This document shows, in pieces, positions 48,140 to 57,400 of a stretch of DNA of 64,000 nt. Within the stretch, counting starts at the first letter, position 1; each line of letters starts with the position of its first letter. Origin of the DNA: a virus; the IMG/VR virus record IMGVR_UViG_3300048924_000619, positions 1 to 64,000 of that record. The stretch is one strand, 5' to 3'. A program made the translations under genes and the position numbers. The notes beneath the pieces are model-generated. The model saw only the letters and a program-made list of their open reading frames with translations, was not told the DNA's origin and made no database searches.

Positions 48140-49219
48140 CTAAGCGACCGCCTCGTCCGCCGCCCGGCCGACCTGCGGCTGGCGCTGACCGTACCGGAAC
48201 CGGTCCTTCAGCTTCAGAATGGGTTGCTCGAGCACCACCCACGACAGCGACGCGATAGCGACGGCGACAAGGAAGCATGCCGCGATGCGCGGGTAGATGG
48301 TCAGGCTGTCGTGGCTAAGCCGATCGACCAGCAGGGCGGCCACGCCATGATAGAGGTAGAGGCCGTAGGAGCGGCGACCGAGGTACTGCAGCGGCGCCCA
48401 GTTCAGCCAAGCAAAGCGGCGCTCATGCTGGCGCTGGACAACCGCGCCGAGGATAGCGAACGAGAACAGCCCGACTGCGAGGTTGAAGCCGACGCCGATG
48501 AGCGGCAGGTGGGACCGGCCCACCGTGATGGCCGCGTATCCAAGCAGGCCCGACACACCGATTAGCGCCAGCGTCTTGGTCGGAATACGATCGGTCTGCG
48601 TGATCGACGCGAGCAGGGCGCCCAAGCACAAGGTGTCCAGGCAGGACGGGAGCAGCACAGCGCTCTGGGTCTGGAGGTCGAAGCCTGCGAGGCCAAGGCC
48701 GAGGCGGAACGCGAGCGAGATCCCGATCAGGCCGAAGAGCAGGGGCCGAAACGCGGCGCGCGGCGTTAGGAACACGACCGCAGGCCACAGAAGATAGAAC
48801 TGCTCTTCGACGGCCAGGGACCAGAGGTGGCCGGTGGCGTGACCCCATTCCGCATTCTTGAAGACGTAGAAGTTGGAGAGGTAGGCTAGGTGCCACGGCA
48901 TGCCGGATGCGAGGTGGTGGCCGAGTAGGCCTGCCACGATGAACACCGCCAGCAGAGCGTAGTAGGGCGGGAAGATCCGCAGCGTTCGGCGGGCGTAGAA
49001 GGTCTTCATCTCCTCCCAGAAGCTGTCGCCGGCGTCGAGCCGGCCTCGACCCTTCAGCAAGATACCGGTGATCAGGAAGCCGGAGATCACGAAGAATAGG
49101 CGGACGCCGAAGCCGCCGGGGCTGAACTGCTGGATCCAGGAGGGACCCCAATGGGTCAGCATCACGCCTGAGACCGCTAGGGCCCTGAGCCCGTCGATTT
49201 CGGTCCACTTCTTTTCCAC
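48140..49219 (-). CDS. Acyltransferase-3 family membrane protein
   Basis: A 359-aa integral membrane O-acyltransferase (OafA/NodX type): TEIDGLRALAVSGVMLTHW with the catalytic His, GVRLFFVISGFLITGIL, FYARRTLRIFPPYYAL, GHLWSLAVEEQFYLLWP, and about ten membrane spans. It lies on the minus strand among + strand late genes, with its own promoter-like sequence overlapping a TCTACCGG site. Such genes in prophages alter surface polysaccharide (lysogenic conversion) and block related phages. GTG start. Confidence 0.92.
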   Translation of the reverse strand: MEKKWTEIDGLRALAVSGVMLTHWGPSWIQQFSPGGFGVRLFFVISGFLITGILLKGRGRLDAGDSFWEEMKTFYARRTLRIFPPYYALLAVFIVAGLLGHHLASGMPWHLAYLSNFYVFKNAEWGHATGHLWSLAVEEQFYLLWPAVVFLTPRAAFRPLLFGLIGISLAFRLGLGLAGFDLQTQSAVLLPSCLDTLCLGALLASITQTDRIPTKTLALIGVSGLLGYAAITVGRSHLPLIGVGFNLAVGLFSFAILGAVVQRQHERRFAWLNWAPLQYLGRRSYGLYLYHGVAALLVDRLSHDSLTIYPRIAACFLVAVAIASLSWVVLEQPILKLKDRFRYGQRQPQVGRAADEAVA

Positions 49220-49237
49220 GCGACGCCCCCGAAAATG

Positions 49238-49249
49238 TCTACCGGCATA
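49238..49249 (-). promoter_or_regulatory. TCTACCGG operator over acyltransferase promoter
   Basis: Plus strand TCTACCGGCATA. On the minus strand a TTGCGA-N16-TAGTAT promoter-like pair reads into it, so the operator overlaps the -10. It shares AATGTCTACCGG with the 50994 site. Confidence 0.6.
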
Positions 49250-49315
49250 CTAACCGCGCGAATGGCGATCGCAACCAAAAATTCAACCTTCGGCAGAGTG
49301 CCGACGATAAGGCCT

Positions 49316-49323
49316 GTCGTGAC
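49316..49323 (+). promoter_or_regulatory. GTCGTGAC motif
   Basis: 17 bases before the ATG of the zeta-like kinase gene; no Shine-Dalgarno. Confidence 0.65.
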
Positions 49324-49340
49324 CGCATATTCGGATTGCG

Positions 49341-50984
49341 ATGGTCAAGTCGACGAATTCCAAAAAACAGATGGCGGCCGATCTCTCGGAGGCTCCTGAT
49401 GTCGAGCGCCATGACGAGATCTATTTCCGCCATGCGTCGGGTCCCAAAACAGGGAAGGTGCTCTCCCGCGGCGCGCACGGCTGCGTCATCGAAGCGGACG
49501 GCTCCAGACACAAGGTGCGGTGGGAGAACTTCCTCGGCCACAAGGTGCGCGTCCGGCCCGACGTAAGGGTCGTCGATAAGGGCGAGGATGGGTTCCTGGT
49601 CGAGAGCCGCGCCGGCGAGCGCCGGTTCGTGCGCGACCCGATGGGCGAGGTGAAGGCCGACGGCCCGGCGATGCGGAAGGCGCTGCGTCCTACCGTCCTG
49701 TTCTTTGCTGAGCCCGAAGTGCTCGCGAAAGCCATGGGAAGGGGGATCAAGAATCGGCCGGGCCTGAGCCTGCAGGACGTGACCGATAAGAGCGGCCGGC
49801 ACACCAAGCGCTGGAAGCGCTCCGGGGGCGATGCGGGCGGCGCCGATGGAGACGACGGCGAGGCCGGAGCTGAGCACGGCTATGGCACGCACAACCTGCG
49901 GCCCGGCGACCACGTGCAGTTCGAGGCGGGCGACTTCAGCGGTGAAGGCGAGATTGTCGGCGCGCCCGGCCGCGATGGCGCCTATGTCCGCGACAAGTCC
50001 GGGCGTGATCACCGCGTCCTTTGGTCAGAGGTGCGTGCCCACCGGCCGCAGCCAGGCGCGGCCGGCCCGAAGGCCGAGCACGAGGTGCGCGGCAGTCAGG
50101 ACCCCATCGAGCCCGACAAGTTCAGCGCCGCCGACTACGCGCGGTCGCACGACGACGACAAGGTGACGCCGGAGAGTGTGCTCAGCCACTTCCCGCCGGA
50201 CACCGGCGAAAAGATCCACGCGGCGCAGGATCGGCTGGCCACCCTCGAGGAGACCTACAAGACGCACCGCCTGACCGGCGAGGGCGAGGACTCGATCTAC
50301 GCCGACAGCCGGGCGCCCGTGCACGCCAGTGTGCTGTTCGAGCCCTGGACCGACCCGAAGGGGAAAACGCACCCGGGCATCCTGTCTCCGGAGGAGGTGG
50401 AGCGGGCGACTCCGAAGGACGGCGAACAGCCTACCTTCATGCTGCTTGGCGGCCGCGGCGGGTCCGGCAAGAGCAAGCTCAAGGGGCGCGTCTACGACCC
50501 GAGCAAGTACCTCGTCCTGGACGCCGACGAGTTCAAGCAGCGCCTCCCGGAATATGAGGGCTGGAACGCCGGGCAGGTGCACGAGGAGTCGTCCGACCTG
50601 TTGGAGCGCGCACTCTCGTTCGCGAAGCTGCACGGGCTGAACGTCGTGCTCGACGCGACCATGAAAACCTCCAAGGGCGCGATGAAGAAGGTCGATGCGT
50701 TCAAGGAGGCTGGATACCGGATCGAGGCGCATTACATGCACCTGCCGCGTCAGGAGGCCGCCAAGCGGGCCGTTTCCCGATTCCTGGGGGCAACGCAGCG
50801 CTACGTGCCGGTGGACGTCGTGCTTGGGAACACGTCCAACGAGCAGACATTTGACGAAGTGCGTAAGCACGCCGATGCTTGGTCCTTCCACGACAACAAC
50901 GTCGGCGAGAAGGACGAGCCAAAGCTCATTTCCAAGGGTGAGCAGTCCGCGGCCGTTGCGGCCGGGCGCCGCCATCGGTCTTGA
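49341..50984 (+). CDS. Zeta-toxin-like kinase with SH3-like N-terminal domains
   Basis: A 547-aa protein. Two small SH3-like barrels lie at ~35-100 (GKVLSRGAHGCVIEADG...) and ~185-235 (LRPGDHVQFEAGDFSGEGEIVG). The C-terminal ~185 residues are a zeta-toxin/PNK-type P-loop kinase: LLGGRGGSGKS (~368-378), LVLDADEFKQRL, VVLDATMKTSKGAMKK, YRIEAHYMHLPRQEAAKRAVSR. Zeta enzymes phosphorylate UDP-amino sugars, others RNA or nucleotides. Fusion to such domains next to MuF is typical of phage polyvalent proteins that may be packaged and injected. Confidence 0.8.
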   Translation: MVKSTNSKKQMAADLSEAPDVERHDEIYFRHASGPKTGKVLSRGAHGCVIEADGSRHKVRWENFLGHKVRVRPDVRVVDKGEDGFLVESRAGERRFVRDPMGEVKADGPAMRKALRPTVLFFAEPEVLAKAMGRGIKNRPGLSLQDVTDKSGRHTKRWKRSGGDAGGADGDDGEAGAEHGYGTHNLRPGDHVQFEAGDFSGEGEIVGAPGRDGAYVRDKSGRDHRVLWSEVRAHRPQPGAAGPKAEHEVRGSQDPIEPDKFSAADYARSHDDDKVTPESVLSHFPPDTGEKIHAAQDRLATLEETYKTHRLTGEGEDSIYADSRAPVHASVLFEPWTDPKGKTHPGILSPEEVERATPKDGEQPTFMLLGGRGGSGKSKLKGRVYDPSKYLVLDADEFKQRLPEYEGWNAGQVHEESSDLLERALSFAKLHGLNVVLDATMKTSKGAMKKVDAFKEAGYRIEAHYMHLPRQEAAKRAVSRFLGATQRYVPVDVVLGNTSNEQTFDEVRKHADAWSFHDNNVGEKDEPKLISKGEQSAAVAAGRRHRS

Positions 50985-51007
50985 CAGCGAATGTCTACCG
51001 GTATACG
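50981..51007 (+). promoter_or_regulatory. Promoter with embedded TCTACCGGTATA operator
   Basis: TTGACA (50981-50986) and TATACG (51002-51007) are 15 bases apart, with operator TCTACCGGTATA (50994-51005) overlapping the -10. It would serve the 51035 and 51184 genes. Confidence 0.6.
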
Positions 51008-51034
51008 CGTGAATTGAGGCCAAGGGTTAGAGAG

Positions 51035-51184
51035 ATGGATAGGCCAGAAATCTACGACGACTACGACGTGCGGCCCGGCCCGGATAAGGTCCGGCCTGAA
51101 GCCGACGCCTACTGGGCGAAGGTCATGGCGGCGGCCAAGAAGCCTGCCGAGACCAAGCCCCAGAAGAAGCGGCGGGCGGCCTGA
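51035..51184 (+). CDS. Small charged protein
   Basis: A 49-aa protein (MDRPEIYDDYDVRPGPDKVRPEADAYWAKVMAAAKKPAETKPQKKRRAA): acidic start, lysine-rich end. AAGGG lies upstream. It is co-transcribed with the HD hydrolase (TGATG overlap). Function unknown. Confidence 0.65.
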   Translation: MDRPEIYDDYDVRPGPDKVRPEADAYWAKVMAAAKKPAETKPQKKRRAA

Positions 51185-51747
51185 TGCTGTCGAGCCGGTA
51201 CGCAGACGCCGTCGCCTACGCGACCGACGCGCACGCCGGACAGGTCCGCAAAGGGACCTCGATCCCCTACATCACGCACCCCATCGCGGTTTCTGCGCTC
51301 GTCCTGGAGTTCGGCGGCGACGAGGACTTGGCCATAGCGGGCGTTCTGCACGACGTGGTCGAGGACTGCGGCGTGACGGTGGACGACCTGATGGGGAAGT
51401 TCGGTGAACGGGTCGCGGACCTCGTTGAGGCCTGCACCGACGGCGTACCGGACGAGACCGGCCGCAAGCCAGCATGGCGGACCCGCAAGGAGACCTACCT
51501 TAGCCACCTGCAGACCGCATCCGCCGACCTCCTGCTCGTCTCGATCTGCGACAAGATCCACAATGCACGGGCTATCGAAGCGGATCGGTCCACCATCGGC
51601 GACGCGGTGTTCGACCGCTTCACAGCCGGCCGGGCCGGGACCTACTGGTACTATTGGGCCCTGCACGACGTCTTCAAGGCGCGGCTTGGTGAGATGGCGG
51701 CGCCGGTCGTCGCGCTGCGCACGGCGCTGAACCGCACCTACAACTAA
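51184..51747 (+). CDS. MESH1/SpoT-like (p)ppGpp hydrolase
   Basis: A 187-aa protein with the HD hydrolase half of Rel/SpoT only: AYATDAHAGQVRKGTSIPYITHPIAVS (His32), AGVLHDVVEDCGVTVDDL (His56-Asp57, Glu60-Asp61), and SICDKIHNARAI. This is the size and order of small alarmone hydrolases. No synthetase domain is present. It would lower (p)ppGpp and keep translation and replication running. It has its own promoter with an operator, so it may be made under different control from the head genes. Confidence 0.88.
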   Translation: MLSSRYADAVAYATDAHAGQVRKGTSIPYITHPIAVSALVLEFGGDEDLAIAGVLHDVVEDCGVTVDDLMGKFGERVADLVEACTDGVPDETGRKPAWRTRKETYLSHLQTASADLLLVSICDKIHNARAIEADRSTIGDAVFDRFTAGRAGTYWYYWALHDVFKARLGEMAAPVVALRTALNRTYN

Positions 51748-51756
51748 GCCTCTCCT

Positions 51757-51764
51757 GTCGTGAC
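51757..51764 (+). promoter_or_regulatory. GTCGTGAC motif before MuF gene
   Basis: Exactly 14 bases before the ATG, with no Shine-Dalgarno. Confidence 0.7.
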
Positions 51765-51778
51765 CTTAGCGTCGGCTC

Positions 51779-52939
51779 ATGGGCCGACCGCTTCTTCTCG
51801 ACATCGCCTGCCTTTGCGACGAGCACAGCGACGCTGCGCTTGAGGGGATCTACAAGGCGATCGGCGAAGAGCCGCCTGACGGCGACATCTGGGCCGAGCA
51901 TCCGAATCCCTTCGTCCGACGCATCGTCGAGCTCTTTACGCAGCGTGGCCTCGACCGCATCCAGGGCCTGCGCGCCGAGCTGACGCGCTGGCTGCGTGGC
52001 GAAGAGCATCAATCGACGCCTGAAGCTCCAACCCTGCGCCCCGATGGCGCGATGCGCCGCTGGGACGCGACCGAGCTTGGCGTCGTCCGCCTCTATCTCC
52101 GCAACCTGCCGGCCGGCGAGTTCGCGATCGACGACTGGATGCTGCTCGTTGACTACCTCGTGCAGCGCTACCTGCCGGAGGCGGACCTCCGCAGCGAAGC
52201 CGACTGGTTGGCCACGCGCTCCGGGCTCATGGGTCGCGTGCAGGCTGCGATGGGCGAGGCCAAGCCGGAGCAAGTGGACGTCATCCTGGCGACGCTCCCG
52301 AGCCTTGAGGACGCTATCGCCAGCTGGGGCATGACGGCGCCGCAGCGAGCGGCCATCGACTACGGGCGGGCGCGCTGCGCCGAGAGCGTCACGGGCCTCG
52401 CCGATTCCACCCGCCACCGGCTCCGGCGGATGGTGGTCGACCATCAAGAGGCGATCCACCTCGGCGATCGCGCCGCCGCAGCGCACGACATCCAGACGAA
52501 GCTGCTCGACGAATTCGGCCTCCTATCGCGCGACTGGCGGCGCATCGCCGTCACAGAGGCCACCGAAAACACCAATCAGGGCTTCATCGCCTCCATGCCG
52601 CCAGGCGCGCGGGTGCGCCGCGTCGAAAAGTACCGCGGGGCCTGCCCGTTCTGCCGCTCAATCGACGGGAAGGTCGTCACGGTCGTCTCGCCGACGGCGC
52701 CGGACAAGGACGGCGAGACGCAGATCTGGGTCGGAAAGACGAACGTCGGCCGGTCGGCCAGCCCGCGCAAGCGCGCCGGCGGAGCGCTCGTCGAGCGGGA
52801 GCCTCACGAAATGTGGTGGGTCGCCGCTGGCGCGATGCATCCGCACTGCCGCGGGGCCTGGGTCAAGGCCGGCGGTGCGTCGGCGGATCCAGAGTTTGAA
52901 GCCTTCCTCGAAAACCTCGGAAAGCGGAAGTCCACATGA
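51779..52939 (+). CDS. MuF-type head morphogenesis protein
   Basis: A 386-aa protein. The MuF (Mu gp30/SPP1 gp7) core is at ~255-365: RIAVTEATENTNQGFIASMPPGARVRRVEKY, CPFCRSIDGKVVTV, EMWWVAAGAMHPHCRGAW. The N-terminal ~230 residues are helical. MuF proteins sit at the portal, aid head assembly and can carry ejected effectors. Confidence 0.9.
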   Translation: MGRPLLLDIACLCDEHSDAALEGIYKAIGEEPPDGDIWAEHPNPFVRRIVELFTQRGLDRIQGLRAELTRWLRGEEHQSTPEAPTLRPDGAMRRWDATELGVVRLYLRNLPAGEFAIDDWMLLVDYLVQRYLPEADLRSEADWLATRSGLMGRVQAAMGEAKPEQVDVILATLPSLEDAIASWGMTAPQRAAIDYGRARCAESVTGLADSTRHRLRRMVVDHQEAIHLGDRAAAAHDIQTKLLDEFGLLSRDWRRIAVTEATENTNQGFIASMPPGARVRRVEKYRGACPFCRSIDGKVVTVVSPTAPDKDGETQIWVGKTNVGRSASPRKRAGGALVEREPHEMWWVAAGAMHPHCRGAWVKAGGASADPEFEAFLENLGKRKST

Positions 52940-53178
52940 GGAACAACGTCAACGGCGACGATATCAAGGTGAGCCGCGGGTCGCTCGCCGACCACATGGA
53001 CGCATACGACGCCCTGCCTCCGCGCATCCGCTGCCTTCTGGCAGGAATGTCGATCAACTGGAATGGTCACAACGTCCTGAAGGTCTACGACCTCCACGGC
53101 GAGCAGACGACGGCTGCGCTGCTGATGAAGACGGAAGCAGACGTCCAGAACGCCTACCGCGAACGGCTCCGCCTGTGA
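52936..53178 (+). CDS. Small hypothetical protein
   Basis: An 80-aa protein (MRNNVNGDDIKVSRGSLADHMDAYDALPPRIRCLLAGMSINWNGHNVLKVYDLHGEQTTAALLMKTEADVQNAYRERLRL), helical. Overlaps MuF (ATGA) and the next gene (GTGA). Function unknown. Confidence 0.7.
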   Translation: MRNNVNGDDIKVSRGSLADHMDAYDALPPRIRCLLAGMSINWNGHNVLKVYDLHGEQTTAALLMKTEADVQNAYRERLRL

Positions 53179-53687
53179 GCCTCCCCGTTGTCTTGCTTCG
53201 GCTGGATCTGACCGAACCCAGTCAGGCCCAACTGCGGTCTGGGCGCTACCCGAAGCGGCGCGTGCAGTGGAAGGGGCTGACGCTCGCGATCGAGAACGAG
53301 GCGGGGACCTATCGGCGCGGCCGCAAGCCGGACGGGGCCGAATGGGAAACGCTGATGCACTTCGCCTACGGCGAGGTGCTGCGGACCGAGGGCGTCGACG
53401 GAGATCCGGTTGACGTGTTCCTCGGGCCCTTCATGGAAGTCGCGCCGCTGGTCTACGTCATCCACCAGCGCAAGGTCGGCGCCTGGGACGAATACGACGA
53501 GGATAAGTGCATGCTCGGCTTCATGTCAGAGCAGGACGCGATTGACGCCTTCCTGTCGTCCTATGATGACCCGCGGTTCCTGGGCCCGATTACCCCGATG
53601 CCAGTGGCGGAGTTCGTAGCGAAGGCGAGGGCGACCCGCACGGCGCCGGCGATGATCAAGGCCGCGCCTCTTCTCATTTTCCCCTGA
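53175..53687 (+). CDS. Inorganic-pyrophosphatase-like phage domain protein
   Basis: A 170-aa protein. WKGLTLAIENEAGTYRRGRKPDGAEWETLMHFAYGEVLRTEGVDGDPVDVFLGP, VYVIHQRKVGAWDEYDEDKCMLGF, RFLGPITPMPVAEF match the phage InPase domain found as part of MuF/polyvalent proteins; here it stands alone. The DGDPVDVF and DEYDEDK acids could bind metal. GTG start overlaps the previous stop. A terminator follows. Confidence 0.85.
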   Translation: MSLPVVLLRLDLTEPSQAQLRSGRYPKRRVQWKGLTLAIENEAGTYRRGRKPDGAEWETLMHFAYGEVLRTEGVDGDPVDVFLGPFMEVAPLVYVIHQRKVGAWDEYDEDKCMLGFMSEQDAIDAFLSSYDDPRFLGPITPMPVAEFVAKARATRTAPAMIKAAPLLIFP

Positions 53688-53697
53688 ACAAAGAAAA

Positions 53698-53723
53698 AGC
53701 CGGGCGAGGTGACTCGCCCGGCT
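53698..53723. terminator. Bidirectional terminator
   Basis: An 11-bp perfect stem with a GTGA loop. On the minus strand it is followed by TTTTTCTTT, a strong terminator of the leftward acidic-protein gene; on the plus strand the T-run is poor (TTCTGCTT). Confidence 0.88.
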
Positions 53724-53746
53724 TCTGCTTGCGCGCTGTCCGCTGA

Positions 53747-54304
53747 TTAGGCGGCGGCAGGCTCCGCGGCCGGATCGGCGTCGGCAGGGGCTTCCGGAGC
53801 CGGATCGGCGACCGGAGCTTCCTCGGGGGCGTCGGCCGGAGCGTCCGCGACCGGGGTTTCCACCGGAGCTTCAACCGGGGCGTCGACCGGGGCCGGCTCG
53901 GGCGCCGGTTCCGGGGCGGGCTCGGGGGCCGGGGTGGGTTCCGGCGTCGGGACCACGTCGGACCCGGAGCTGCCGGCGACCGTATCGCTGCCCGCGGGGG
54001 CGGCCACGGTGTCTTCGCCTTCGATCAGGCCGTCGATGGTCTTCAGGCCGGCGTCGACGTCGTCGGCGCGGCTTTCGAGGGCGCCCGTACGCGCCTCCAC
54101 GGCGGCGAGGCGGGCTTCCACCGCGCCAAGGGCGGCGGCGACGGCGTCTTCAGCCTGGGCGGTGATCGAGGCGGTGATAGTGCCTTCGAACTGTTGGAGC
54201 TCGTTGGTCAGTTCGAGGATCTCGCTGCGCGCGACGTCGTCGACGCTCGAGGCGTGCAGGATCTTCTGCAGGGCGACGCCGATGCGGGTGTAGATGCTGG
54301 GCAT
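53747..54304 (-). CDS. Helical protein with long Pro/Glu/Ala-rich acidic tail
   Basis: A 185-aa protein. SIYTRIGVALQKILHASSVDDVARSEILELTNELQQFEGTITASITAQAEDAVAAALGAVEARLAAVEARTGALESRADDVDAGL suggests a helical/coiled-coil first half; the second half is PEPTPAPEPAP-type and Ala/Pro/Glu/Asp-rich. It lies on the minus strand among late genes, but has its own reverse GTCGTGAC upstream, so it seems to be a late gene. Function unknown; perhaps a decoration or scaffold-like protein. Confidence 0.7.
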   Translation of the reverse strand: MPSIYTRIGVALQKILHASSVDDVARSEILELTNELQQFEGTITASITAQAEDAVAAALGAVEARLAAVEARTGALESRADDVDAGLKTIDGLIEGEDTVAAPAGSDTVAGSSGSDVVPTPEPTPAPEPAPEPAPEPAPVDAPVEAPVETPVADAPADAPEEAPVADPAPEAPADADPAAEPAAA

Positions 54305-54365
54305 GTGGTGAAATTCTCCGGGATGGAATCGGGTGAGGGGCCCCCTCAGGCCGACCGACCTTCCT

Positions 54366-54373
54366 GTCACGAC
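54366..54373 (-). promoter_or_regulatory. GTCGTGAC motif in reverse orientation
   Basis: The only reverse copy noticed, and it precedes the only minus-strand gene near it by 61 bases. The motif therefore follows gene direction. Confidence 0.65.
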
Positions 54374-54405
54374 GCTCTGGTCTAGGTGTCGCGTGTAGCT
54401 GAGCG

Positions 54406-54413
54406 GTCGTGAC
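54406..54413 (+). promoter_or_regulatory. GTCGTGAC motif with start-codon hairpin
   Basis: Exactly 14 bases before the ATG of the giant gene. GACCCGA-ATC-TCGGGTC forms a perfect hairpin directly touching the ATG. Confidence 0.75.
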
Positions 54414-54427
54414 CCGAATCTCGGGTC

Positions 54428-57400
54428 ATGCTGCTGCTCCTGATGAAGGCCGATCAGCTCGGCCTGTTCGAAAAGCTCGTGCCCGTGAAGGCGAGCATCA
54501 GCTCGTCTGGCCGTCTGATCTCCGCGCACACGGCGATCCGGCACGTCCGGCGCGTCGAGCCGACGAAGCGCCATGCCGAGGTGCTCGACCTCTTCGGACA
54601 CGCGCCGCAGCCGAAGCCGGCCCTGGTCACGCCGAAGAAGCCCGCGCCGGCACCGCAGGCGGACCTGTTCGAGCATCGGCCGGATCCGCCGAAAGCCGAC
54701 CTCAACGGCATGATGGCGCGGTCGCGCGATCAGCGCTTGGCGCGCGAGGCCAAGGCGAAGGAGATCGGTGCCGGCGTCGGGTCGGTCAAGCTGAAGCATG
54801 CTGACGGTCGCGCCGCGCTGCTTTCCCCGGATCTGCAACGCGACGGCGGCTGGCGATTCACCCGCCTGGATGCCGACGGGCCGGTGGGCCACTCCGAGTA
54901 CGACAGCAAGGAGGCCGCCGCTGCGGAGGCGCTGCGTGCCGGGTACTCAACCGACGCGCCGGAAGCGATCCAGCCGCACGCGCCGTTAGAACCGGCGGTC
55001 AGCCTCCAAAATCAATTACCCGCCTCCGGAATCGATTACTCCGAGGGCCTGCCGGCCGAGCTTCCTGCTTTCGGCGTCGCGCCGGGGACGACCAAGGGCG
55101 AGCGACGGGCGATCAATGCGCTGGCCGCCTCAATGGTCAACGGCCGGAAGTCCCTGCTCGACGAGGCGCCGGCACCGGTCAATCCGGAGGTGCTCCGTCA
55201 ATATTCGGGCTGGGGCGGCTGCGGCGACAGCCTGAACGAGTTCTACACCGATCCGAACGTGGCCGCGGCCATGTGGTCCGTCCTCCATCGCATGGGCCTG
55301 GGGGAGGGCGCGAGCGTCCTGGAGCCGTCCTGCGGCACGGGCGTCTTCCTCGAGCTGGCGCCGAAGGGCGTCAAGGTCACAGGAGTCGAGCTCGACGAAA
55401 CCAGCTCCAAGATCGCGGCCACCCTGCACCCGACCCACGAGGTGGTGAATTCCGCCCTCGAGGCTTTCGCGACGACCGACACGCGCCAGTTCGACGCGGT
55501 GATCGGCAACCCGCCGTTCGGCGATAGCCGTGGCTCCCTGGTTGCGGCCGACAAGCCGGACATCAGCCGGCCCGAGCAATATTTCGTCGATACCGCGCTG
55601 GACAAGGCGCGCGCCGGCGGCCTGGTCGCGCTCGTGCTGCCGACCGGGATCTTGGACAGTCGGTCTGCGCGCAAGCTGCGGGATCGCTGGATCCGCAAGG
55701 GCCAATTCCTCGGCGCCCTGCGCATGCCGAACACCGCGTTCGAGGCCAGCCACACGGGCGTGACCACGGACGTCGTGTTCTTCCGCAAGCGGCCAGACGA
55801 GGTCGCCGGCGCGCTGTCCGTGGTCGATCGCGACACCCTGAAACTGCTCGGCGCCTGGGACGAGGAATTCGTCGGCGGCGGCTACTTCAGCGGCCGCGGT
55901 GAGGGCAACATCCTTGGCACGCTGGAAGCCGGGTGGCGCTCCAAGGCCGGCATGGGCGACGACATCACCGTGGCAGGGTCGATGGTGGGCGTCCCGGAGG
56001 CGATCGCCAGCTTTGAGCCTGAACAGCCGTCGGGCCCGACGGGCGTGGAGGAGGTGCTCGGCGCCGTCCAGGACCAGGATCTGAAGGCTCGCATCCGCGG
56101 CGCGGCCGCGCGCAAGCCCTACGATCAGGCGAAGCGCGGCGACACCCGGGTCATCGACGGCGTGACGTACGTCCTGGAGGGCTCGCCGCTCCGCTGGCAT
56201 CGCGTGGACGAGTTCATGGCGGAGCAGGCCGTCGTCGACGCCGGCGCGCTCGGCGCCGACATCGAACGCGCGGTGCAGGGCGAAGACGTGCCCGGCCTGG
56301 CGGACCGCGTTCGCGCCTATGTCTCGGCGCACGGGATCCCGGCGAAGAATCCGAACCTCGTCATAGCGGCAAAGCAGGACAAGGCGATATATCGCCTGCT
56401 CGGCGCCGTTAAGCAGGACGGCTCGCTCTCTGACGTTGTCGAGGGCCGTCGCGAGTCCGCCGCCGTCTCCAACTTTGACACGGCGGCGAAGACCCTCGCC
56501 CTGGAAGTCGGCTACTTCTCGCCCTCCATGGTCGCCGGCCGCTGGCATGGCGGGACCGAGGATGTGGTGCTCGACCACCTCTATGCCTCGCCAGACTATG
56601 CGATCGATCCGCGCAGCGGGACCTGGACGAGCCTCGACCAGTACCTCTCCGGCGAGCTCTGGCCGAAGTACGACGACGCGAAAGCGGCGCTGGCCGAATC
56701 CGACTTGAAGCCGGAAGACCGGGCGAAGATCGAACGCCAGCTGGCCGCGCTGGACGAGGCGATTGCGCCGAAGTCGCTGGAGGACGTCGAGATCCAGGTG
56801 AATAGCGGCTTCGTGCCGCTGAACGTCGTGTCGGCTTTCTTCAACGAGGTCCACCCGTCGAGCTACGGCGACAAGACGCCGATGACCATCACCTATGACG
56901 AGGGCGTCTTCGCCGTCATGGGTGGCGGCTACGAGGCGCACACGCTGCGCAAGTACCTGAACCGCGACGGCGTGCGGAAGGACGACGATCTGCCGACGAT
57001 CGAACGGTGGAACCGGGCATTCAAGGAGTGGCTCTGCGCCTCCGCCTATCGCGACGAGGTCGAGGAGCTCTACAACCGGAAATTCCGAGGCTTCCGCCAG
57101 AAGGCCTATTCGGAGGAAGCGTTCGAGGTTCCAGGCCTGCGGTCCGACGGCCTGAAGAGCTACCAGTGGAGCGGGCTGCGCTGGGCTCTGGAGGCCGGCA
57201 AGGGGATCATCGCGGCCGACGTTGGCCTGGGGAAGACGGCCCGCGCGCTGATCCTCAACAAGCTGATGAAGATCACGGGGCAGGCCAAGCGCCCCATGAT
57301 CGTGGTCCCGAAGTCCGTGGCGGCCAACTGGATGCGCGAGGCGGAGAAGTGGTTCCCCGGCTCGTCCGTCATGGTGATCGGCGAGACCTACAGCCGCGAC

